This document shows, piece after piece, positions 1-64,000 of a stretch of DNA of 64,000 nucleotides (position 1 is the first letter of the stretch; every line of letters begins with the position of its first letter). The DNA lies in contig CM082583.2 in the NCBI GenBank assembly GCA_040954595.2, forward strand, positions 2,480,001 through 2,544,000. Direction: 5' to 3'. The notes beneath the pieces are model-generated. The model was not told the origin of the DNA. It did not search any database and saw only the letters and a list, made by a program, of their open reading frames with translations. Made by a program: the position numbers and the translations under genes. Origin of the DNA: Balanoglossus misakiensis. Its lineage: Eukaryota > Hemichordata.

Positions 1-64
1 TATTGTAGTGAAGATAATTGAACCTGTTTTTCACTTTGAATGCAGGCGAGACACGGTTATGGTC

Positions 65-3000
65 TTAGCGTCTCTTACCAAAAATAAAAGTGGTAGGAAA
101 TGTTTCCTGTGACACAGGGTCATTTACTGAATTCGATGGGGGACACGGTGTCGCGTAGATTGGCTGATGTGAGGCAACGAGGGCACGAAACTGGTTCCAT
201 ACTCTGTTGTCGCGGAGACAAACTAGACCACCTCCTCGTATTTTCTGACTTCTCTGCAAAAGATGAAATTCATATCTGGTTCAGGTGATTAGCACATTCA
301 CAAGTTAAAAGGATATTACCTGTAACTGTGGGATTTATTTCCAATATTGTTGCTTTGTGTATCACACGCAATTTCTATCTCTACTACGAACAACATGATA
401 TTTTACGGTCATATCCTACAAACGGGGTGGAAATTGTGTGTGGTCGAACGTTGATTCACTATATATCCAAATGTAGAATATAACTTGTATCAAACATGAT
501 TATGGAAAAAAGGGCATCGAGAGAGAGACTTTGTCCCTTCAAGTCTGGGGTCACATTACCAACTGATCTGAAACGTTCATTCCACGTATGCACAATGAGA
601 TATGAAGCATCTATGTAAACATTTAAATGTGCTTACAACAAGGGATAAGAATTTTCCGAAACAAATTTTGGTTGGAAATATGTCATTACGTCAAAACCTT
701 AATTATTAAACCTCATGCATCTGGAGCCGAATGCTGTTTTACAAGAACCAGTTTTCTGACAGACGACAATTATTTAGCTAAGGTGGTGGATCGATTTATG
801 AGTAACTAAATAAGGAGTATCGTTCTCACCATTCTGTTAAGATCTCCGATACATGTCCATGGATTGTTTCCATCAGCAGATACAGCCCACTTGGAATGGT
901 CCTTTGTTGCGGGAAATTGTACCACCATACCATCAACTACGGGGAATTGTATTTCTTTAATGTTTGTCACGCTGTATGGGACGCCTTGAGCCGTACCCCT
1001 GCAAGACGGTAATTTATTTTGGCCATTTCTATATGTCTGCACGTAATAGCTCCTCACCGGTCCTCGTTCTCCGAGGTAGCAATATATATCTACATTGGAA
1101 AAAGAAGAAAAGTCAGCAGCTCTATCAAAACATGGCGTATAGTTGACTGAAAAAGTGACATATTAAATGCGTGTTGTTTTTCTCTATTTTGCACAAACAG
1201 GTCAAGATCTACCAATATTTCACTCATGATATATCACTGGTACCTTTCTGTGATGTCAAGAAAACAGTAAATACTTGCATAAAGTCCTCGGTACACAAAA
1301 TAGTGACAATTCATAAATTCAAAAGACCTTTCCCGGTGTTATGACTTTTACGGTGTTATGACTTCTTCTACAATGCATTACAAAAACAAACAGTCTGACG
1401 AAATCCGAAACATCCAGTTTGATGCTATTCACACAGGTGCATATCTTACCCACATCATGATCGTTACCATGGTTCTTAGCGATAGAAATGAATTTATCAT
1501 CAAAAATCTTCCGAAGAAAAACATGCAAAACTGCGTGAACCCAGTTGGCCTGTAAAGTTTGCATAGGTACGTTGTTCTTTTCGGCGTATACAAAAGGCTT
1601 GTAACGTGTGATTTGGGAAACTGAAATAATGAAAATATTAAATTTAATTACGATCCAGACAACATGATGCATGTGTAAATGTAGGAGTGGGTGGGTGGTT
1701 GGGTGGGTGGGTGGGTGTGTTGGTGAGTGAGTGACTGAGTGAGTGAGAGCACACGCAAGCAAAGAAACACATACTCCTCAACAACCCCATCAAGTGTTCT
1801 TAATATTTGGTTTCGTGAAATTGTTCTCCCTGCTGCCATGTATGCATTGGTGCCTTCCATACCCGTGGGTCGAGACGTTTTTTAAAATCAATTAAAACGC
1901 ATCTCTGATATACACACTCAAAAATTCTATGAGCATGTCGTTAAGCTCATTACCATTGATTTCAGAATTGTTCATTATCTAGTTCAGATGTTAAGACATG
2001 ATAGATAAATTCCTGTCTCTGTGGTTTTGTTTCCTTACGCTACCATGTAAGAGGCACCATTACTACGACGTTTGCTCATAATGTCACAGCTTCAATCAGT
2101 TTCCATTTCGACCATTTCCAGTGAAGTCCGAGCGTACAACTTTCTCGCAGACATCAAAATATCTCGCCAGAACAGTCACAAGAGATCGAACGAACGCTCT
2201 TTAACCATTTATGAGCATATTTAAAGTGCCGTCGTCGGTAACTTTGCCGAGAAGGATGCTGACGCAAATTATTCAAGAATCGAAACAAATAGCAACTATA
2301 GGTAGAGTGATGAAACCAGCTAATAGAAATTTAGCACTGACTATTCAAAGACAACCTTCAATCAGAAAGAGAGTCTTTCAGACTTGTGAAATATAATATG
2401 GGATAGTTAAAGTTGAAATGTGTATTTTTCAGCATTGAATCATACATATAAATAGCATAATCTAAAAATAATGACTGCATGTATTATAAAACTTACTTAT
2501 CCCCTGTACAGCCGCATGTTCATAACTCATGCAGATAAAAATCTGCCCATTCAGAAGCTTATCTGAGTAAACTCCATGGCGGTCCATATCCTGTGCCCAC
2601 GCGTAGCTGATGCCTTGCCCAGGTGCAACGGGAAAGTGTGGAACAGAATGGACCATCCAAAATCCGCCGTTGGGTTCAAATAACAGAGTGCCTGTAATGG
2701 TGATATATTTAGCATTGCCATGCATACACTTCAAGTATGTGAAATGCCTCTTCATACATACAGATATTTAGAGAATATTGCATTCAGCAAACTACACTAT
2801 AGTTTAACCAATGAGGGTGTGTTGATTTTATTGTCTACCAGTGATAGACAATTGTTGCATATCACTGACAGAAGAAATCTAAAGGCCGTCCCATTGTAAT
2901 GAGTCACATATCATGGCTATGCATGAAAACAATGCTGTTGTCACCTTTTGCATGTCCATAATTGCTGGGGTGCCTTCTGTCCGGTGTCTGATCATTGTAT

Positions 3001-4117
3001 AGTGCGTAAGTCACGTCCTGAAACAAAGGTAAGCCTAAAGACAAATTCTATGTTTTGTGTCCCAGCGCTCGTACGCTTTTGTGAGGTTTATGAAAAATGT
3101 ATAATCATCAATACCCGCCTAGAATTTTCTGACGACTAAACTCATTGTTACGAATAGTTTTTTCGACATTTATCAAAACACATGCACGGTGGCAGTGTGT
3201 CGTAAAGTACCAAGGTTGACAGGGTTTATTGAATTAATGAATGAATGTTTATTTTACAATGATCTGAAATATAATCAAACTAACAGCATTTGTTCTGGTT
3301 TCTGTGCGTTTTCGATCGCTTATCCCCCCCCCCCCCCACGTCCGCCATTAAGAATTGTGAGAGGACTCAAAATAATTTACTTCAATTGGTCTTATAAATA
3401 AGATGTGTATGTAGTTATAAAGTTTTTATATATTGGTCAAATTGAATGTCGGACGACGATGATTTACATTACTTAATATCCCAGGCTCCGTTTTACGATT
3501 TCTTTCTGTTGTATGGCACCTTTCCATAATATAGCTTCGGGAAATGCCGCCTGGAATTAACTTTAAACCAATACAATTTAAGCGGTTAAAACCTAAGGGG
3601 TTTGTAAACATTTTGTGTGAGAAAATTTTGTGAGATTTCATAATGCAACGAATTATACAACTTACATTACGGTGATAATTACCGTACAACTGAATCAGAG
3701 TGTGGTATATCGCATGTTGCTGCCCATTGATTGGTGAATTACCGAACGTCCATGCTTTATTCCAGGCATCCATGTAAAAGAAGCCTCTTCCTTCCCTCAC
3801 ATACTGATTGGCATGTGGAGGTCGTGACATTATCGGTATTTTGTATATGATGAACCTGTGACAACATATCAGATATAGAAGTAACAATTAGACAGCTAAA
3901 TGACACAGATGCGGCGTTTAAGACTGACCCATGCACACACTCTAACCGTTCATGGAGTTGCGCGTGTGAACTTCAACTTTTCGTAGCCTAAAATTACTCA
4001 CCAGTCAACGTTCCCGTTGTCGTTGTTTTTGCAAGAGAAAGCATGTACAACAAGAATTCTAAAGACTACACTGACGAGCAACACCGCAAAGAACACTGTC
4101 AACTTCATTACCGCCAT
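65..4117 (-). CDS. DNASE2: Deoxyribonuclease II (acid DNase), complete 7-exon gene
   Basis: Exons in coding order are 4117-4002, 3855-3666, 3017-2945, 2691-2497, 1620-1468, 1089-830 and 253-65. All have GT-AG sites, the phases match, and the coding length is 1176 bases (391 residues plus TAA). The protein opens with a hydrophobic signal peptide after MAVMKLTVFF. It then shows the family blocks DWFIIYKIP, FFYMDAWNKAW, YALYNDQTPD, GFWMVHSVPHFP, GTAQGVPYS, DHSKW, WTCIGDLNRM and IRGGGLVC. The catalytic His pair is visible as GHAKG (split by the exon 3/4 junction) and DHSKW. Family knowledge: DNase II cuts DNA at acid pH in lysosomes, leaving 3'-phosphates. Oddities: the residue after DHSKW is Ala, where vertebrate enzymes usually have Cys, and there is a C-terminal tail of about 20 residues after the last family block. 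A second Met lies three codons in. The last exon ends close to the window edge, so the 3'UTR is mostly outside. Confidence 0.95.
1683..1745. repeat. (GGGT)/(GAGT) microsatellite
   Basis: A GGGTGGGT tract grading into GTGAGTGA lies in the DNase II intron between exons 4 and 5. It produces an artefactual Pro/Thr/His-rich minus-strand frame. Confidence 0.85.
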
Positions 4118-7028
4118 GTATATGTAGTTGATCTACCGATTGCCCGTTGACGAACCTATGGCCCGTCGTCTTGAATGTGCGCATTTACACTTACAGCCAT
4201 CGCCTACACAGATACGACTTTAAACTGCAGGATTTAGGTTGTGTTCATAAACAACTGTTGCGGGGGGGGGGGTGAAAGAAATTTAGTTAATAGTATACAT
4301 ATTCTGTCCAATATAACGGAATCAAACAGAAAAATGCAAGTTTCTTAAACCTGTTTTACACAGAAAGTATAGTGTTTTATATTGTATATACTTGTTCATG
4401 CAATTTTATGTCCATATCGCAGTAAGCCACATATACAGTCAACGTAAATAGATCGCCGCGTAGGGGAATTCTTAAAAAGGCATCTACAATATTCCGCCCT
4501 CCCATGCATTCTATTATTCACGCATTTGCATGAGGAATCAATTAAACGCGTATACGCTGATGGCTCCTTCAGGTGGTACACGTGTTTTCTCATGACACAA
4601 CAGATCGGGGAGCTTTAAATTATGTGTCTTTAGAAATCCTAAACGTCCATTCGCCCCCTCCCGAAGTGTTTTTGTGAGCACAACCTTAGGCTTACAGTGT
4701 TCCCTGACAACATGAATAAATAACCGTCCATTTGAATGGATATTAATCGGGGTCGAGCGTTGGGGGCGTTCTTTCACTGGATTTCGACCGAAACCAGTCG
4801 AGTTCAGAATTGCGGTGATAAAACTTCAAGTTGTCCCCAACCAGCCGGCTCAACATAACCCAATTACCAACATGAGTCAAGATGCGATAGCTTACTAAGG
4901 CCATAAGGTGACGTGAAACTCGTGTGAAGATCATAGTACGATACGTATTCAGAGGTTCATCATATTTGTCGATGTAACATGGGTAATCCTGACATCGTAG
5001 TTCATGAAATATCTCAACTACTGGCATAAAGAAATATCGTAAAAGAAAGACACATGCTCATAACGAAATATGTACATTTTCCACAAACATAATAGATCTG
5101 GTGGGGAAGGATTCAAACATTTGTGCAGGAAACATTGTTTTGGAATCGGACGGAATGTGACACACGGGGCACCATAGAAATAAACGGCATCGACATCATG
5201 TTTATAGCAATAAATTTGTGTTTATTAAAATGTAATGTTGCGAATATAATATGAATGTTAATCAACTAATGAGAACACATCAAATCTCATCAAATCAAAC
5301 CCTCATCTGAAGTAACTCCACGACAAAGTGACACAGGACTACATCCAAGTTAGAACAATTTCGTGGAATTGGCTCAGAGCGATCTGTGCACTCAGCTCTT
5401 TAACCAAACTTGCTTATGATATGGCTCTTGTGATTTCACCATAATCATTTGTGAAATGTACAGAAATGAATTTTTTAACCTTGACACTATTGTTTAACAT
5501 TTATCTGTGCGTAAAACGCGACATGATATGTATAGCAGACAGAGCACGTTTTATTTTCAGATAAATAAAAAACGACAGGAAAATAGAAATTTGAAAAAAT
5601 AATCACGTGGCTTAACATTAAGCGAACGGGTAATCAATTGCAAAGACACAAGAAGAGTGTGACTGCAGATCTTGGCGAGGACTGCATATTTTGTTCGTGT
5701 TGACGGACTTACATGTATGTCTGTGTTACATAAACAAGATCACTGCTTTTTTAAGGGTTGAATGACGTCATATGTTCTGTATAACTTGTTAAACAGCAAA
5801 CTGAGAACAATGAGAAAATGTTAATTAATTTTCAGTTGTTTAATTGTTTACAAATTCGTTGAGACAATATTAACATCCAGGGAAGACGTTTACATTGAAT
5901 ATATGTCAAAACAAAACAAAGTATTGAATAGGCATTCAAATGTCGGAACCGTGCTGTGTTTCAGCAAAAAACTCACATTTTGACTGAAATTAAGTCAATT
6001 ACTATTGTATGTAAATGCTGATGAAGAACTAGTCACTCGAACGGGCTTTAACATTCAAACATTCACTGTATTTGGGCGACGATTTGGGTCAAGACACACA
6101 CCTCCTGCAATGCTTTGTGGATACCGTGTAAAAATAACCCAAGTCAAGGACAACAGTGAAAGAACCCATTAATGCTATTGAAGTGGTCAGTGGGTTGGAA
6201 CACCATACAATAAAAGTAGTCGATTCAAGTGCTTAAAATGAATGGACAGCATATACATGTAGGTGCATGCCTAATTACAATGAAAACAGATTGAGCCGCA
6301 CAAAAGGAATGTACTGAGCATCGATTTTTTCGATCGACACACAACGCAGTGAAAACACATCTTGTACGCTTTTCGCATTCAAGGCGAAAATGAAAAGGTA
6401 CCTGTGGTCTACATGTAGATCGCAATGTTAGGGGATGATAATGTATCGCTCAAAACAAAACAAAACAAAACAACACAAAACAACACAAAACAAAACAAAA
6501 CAAAACAAAACAGCAACCTGGTTTCTTCGGCCTGGCAACAACACATGTCTTTGTTAAAATTGTAACAGTTTATGCAACTGTTATTTTTTCAACTGAGACT
6601 GACAATTTATCATACAATCACACTTTCTTATCAAATGGACTGATGAAAAACGCACTGATTAGTACATTCCTCCCGTGCATGTCAATCTTTTTTCATGTAA
6701 TGTCTACTACTGAGTACTTCATGTTGACAGAATGGCGTTTCTTGGAAGACCGCGCAACATTATATATAATCCGTTCATTTTGTCGTTATTTCTGGTACTA
6801 ACAATTTTAGAAATATTAAGGTAATATACGTATGTATAATAGTTATTCACACTCATGCCGCATATGCAGGTAATAGACAATAACTATAAAATTGTTGAAA
6901 CATGGCCATTTCCGAACTTTGCGAACTTTTATCGTTTTTGTACCTTGTAATTGTACGTGCTAATTATCACATATTGTTAACCTTGAAATATATTTGATTT
7001 GGAGTTGGTACACGATCATAAATTTTGC
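4118..7028. other. Intergenic region between DNase II and the giant FN3/lectin gene
   Basis: This stretch separates the DNase II start codon (4117) from the stop of the upstream same-strand gene (7029), so it should hold that gene's 3'UTR and the DNase II promoter. I see a G tract at 4261-4271, an (AAAAC)n tract near 6453-6510, and AT-rich sequence. Open frames on the minus strand at 4396-4593, 4538-4777 and 4743-5027 overlap in different frames, show no recognisable domain and have no splice context, so I do not call them genes. Confidence 0.6.
6453..6511. repeat. (AAAAC)n microsatellite
   Basis: About eleven near-perfect AAAAC/ACAAA pentamers, two of them interrupted by CAACA, lie in the intergenic region downstream of the giant gene. 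Confidence 0.9.
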
Positions 7029-41281
<34,253 letters not shown>

Positions 41282-42117
41282 GGCTCCCGTCACTCTTACC
41301 TGTTGAAATATCAAATATCAAATTAGTGATTCTGCTTGATTCATTTTGGACGTGGACAATCCCCAGTTTCGTTTAGAAATTATCATACGAACATTAACAA
41401 TTATGGACAAGTTCGTTTCTTGACACTATACTTCACATTTGCTTTCAATTTATTTCAAGTATGAATGACTGCTCGATTGAGTAGTGTCAATCCATCTTTC
41501 ATGAACGCGCTCTTCATTTCAAGCAGAGACATGTGTGGACTGATTAATTCACGAAACACAAACACGCACGTTCGCAATTCCAAAAAATCTCGAGTGTAGC
41601 AATTCGGCGTAGGTCAATGTGGTACGCACAATAATCTGGAATCCAACTTATTATTTGGCTTCAAATATACCCTACCAACTGGTGAACTCCAGTGTCTGAC
41701 GAAATGTAACGACTATGCGTTGGTGTTTTTATCGTCACAGATACACATGAGTAATTCTATCGAATGACTAAAGTGTACTGTTGTATACACACAGTCTTAT
41801 TCGACAAAGTGAAGAAAACTAAAAACGAGAACGGTCTTCCATATGTGCATGGAGGTTCACATATATTTTGTGTTAGATTACGACTGTCAAAATTCGAAAA
41901 TATCAAAAAATGTTTCTACAAAAGTATATCAAACCGCAGTGGTCGTGAAAATCACCTACCTCTCAGAGAGTCCGGTCCACCTCCACTAAACAAGTTGCGT
42001 GTGGGCATGCTTGATACCTCATTAATATTCCATTGATGTCAGAAACGAAGACTTGACCAGTCCACTCTGTGACAGGTCTATGTAGCTTGTGCATGCACAG
42101 CAAGTTGACTGCACACG
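41282..42117. promoter_or_regulatory. Head-to-head intergenic region of the two large genes
   Basis: The start codons of the minus-strand giant gene (41281) and the plus-strand lipid transfer gene (42118) are only 836 bases apart. Promoters and 5'UTRs of both must lie here unless there are upstream non-coding exons. I see no convincing TATA box or CpG-dense segment. A 90-codon frame at 41764-42036 has no recognisable content. Confidence 0.5.
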
Positions 42118-63009
<20,892 letters not shown>

Positions 63010-63221
63010 GAAGACTTTATTATGTTATTGGACAGATCTTTGTCTCAACTGTGAATCATCTTTCATTTCAGGTCGTTGAACTCTGTATAAGTAGAAGTAC
63101 AGGCGTCAGAATCGCGCTGACCGCGATAGTTGGATTCAACATGTAAAAAATCGCGTCAAGGACACTGTGGTCCCATTTAGGGATTGCACAAGAAAAAGTC
63201 TACACCAGAGTACATATACAG

Positions 63222-63252
<31 letters not shown>

Positions 63253-64000
63253 ACCTGATTGATGGCATGTGTGCTGTATATACACCAAATAGAACAGCTG
63301 GTCTCTTTAATAGTTAACCAGTTATGTAAACATTCAGGAATTTGCTGTGTTTACAAATGTCAGTAGGATTGTCTCTCTTGTTTATTCAAAGAACAATGTA
63401 CATGTAGTGGTAATTGCTCTTCCTGAGATAAATGTTTTTTATGGGACGAGACAAAATATCCTACAAAATATAGAAGTTCCAAATTACCTATGATATGACT
63501 CCATAATAATTCTAAAGAAGTAATTCACATTAACTTACAACTCAAATTTCACAGTAATTAGCCATACAGTGTACACTTTCTGAAAAATATAATTTTTTTA
63601 TCAAAATTCGAAAATATGCCTCCAAAATACAAGATATTGCGCCCACAAAACATTGACACTTTAATCATAGGTTTTGTAAATCATCAAAAGAATACACCCA
63701 GGAACCTTCAAATCAAATTTCAAAGCAATGGGGTAGAGGGGTCTGAGAAAGAGTTTTGACCAAAAAATGGCAAAAATCACCCAAAAATATATTACTATTG
63801 AATTCTTCACGTTGATTTGAAAAACATACATGCAAATCTTACTTGGGTACCCCTAGGAACACGCCTACCAAATTTCAATGCAATCTGACAAACGGTTTTA
63901 GAGGGAAAAATTGATCCAAAAAGACAAAAATTATAAATGTGCATATTATGCATATTTAGCAAAACTTTAAATAAAACTATGGTAACTCAGATCACATATA
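63010..64000. other. Downstream of the last recognised LLTP exon
   Basis: AT-rich, with an (AC)n tract at 63224-63245. From about 63590 there is repetitive-looking sequence (CAAATTTCAAAGCAATGGGG, CCAAATTTCAATGCAATCTG) of the kind seen in dispersed elements. No exon is recognised. An acceptor-like site near 63072 opens a 24-codon frame only in a phase that does not match the preceding exon. Confidence 0.5.

Noticed and set aside
4396-5027. Three overlapping minus-strand open frames upstream of DNase II.
   Set aside because: Different frames, no recognisable domains and no signal for splicing or start.
63073-63146. Frame after an acceptor-like site reading VVELCISRSTGVRIALTAIV.
   Set aside because: The preceding exon ends in phase 1, which would read Ser-Arg-stop instead of this frame.

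Overview
This window looks like nuclear DNA from an invertebrate animal. Genes are split into many short exons (mostly 100-250 bases) with GT-AG introns, introns are full of microsatellites and small inverted-repeat elements, and the base composition is AT-leaning. The SUEL-type lectin, EMI/EGF-like and fibronectin-III-like exon mix, together with a large lipid transfer protein gene, points to a non-vertebrate deuterostome. A hemichordate or cephalochordate is my best guess; the sequence alone does not settle it.

Layout. (1) 65-4117, minus strand: a complete seven-exon deoxyribonuclease II gene, 391 residues, with signal peptide and both catalytic-histidine motifs. (2) 4118-7028: intergenic, no gene recognised. 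(3) 7029-41281, minus strand: one giant gene. I could chain about 56 exons with matching splice phases, from a signal-peptide exon at 41281 to a stop at 7029, giving roughly 3,500 residues. Order: signal peptide, EMI-like Cys/Trp module, EGF-like module, two SUEL lectin domains, a long run of fibronectin-III-like repeats marked by about 15 'D-x-S/T-P-P' junctions, a DUF642/galactose-binding-like module, and more FN3-like repeats. No transmembrane segment was found, so it is probably a secreted matrix or coelomic-fluid protein. Three of its introns appear to use GC donors. (4) 41282-42117: an 836-base head-to-head intergenic region. (5) 42118 to about 63000, plus strand: a large lipid transfer protein (vitellogenin_N/ApoB/MTP family) gene. 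The N-terminal exons (42.1-44.2 kb) and the helical-domain exons (60.8-63.0 kb) are clear. The middle exons are tentative, and the 3' end is unresolved.

The striking non-genic element is 52.7-60.3 kb, inside the lipid transfer gene: five direct tandem copies of a unit of about 1.43 kb, preceded by five short GGGCCC-bounded hairpins. The array holds 15 exact copies of TGACCTTTGACCT, which is the reverse complement of the nuclear-receptor DR1 site AGGTCAAAGGTCA, plus one mismatched copy. Other introns hold a satellite of about 170 bases with two-unit higher-order structure (32.0-33.5 kb), two TTAA-flanked MITE-like elements, several foldback elements, a two-copy dispersed repeat, a frameshifted endonuclease relic of a non-LTR retrotransposon, and long simple repeats.

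The genes do not form an operon-like unit. DNase II (lysosomal DNA breakdown), the giant lectin/FN3 protein (extracellular) and the lipid transfer protein (secreted or ER lipid loading) share only a secretory destination.
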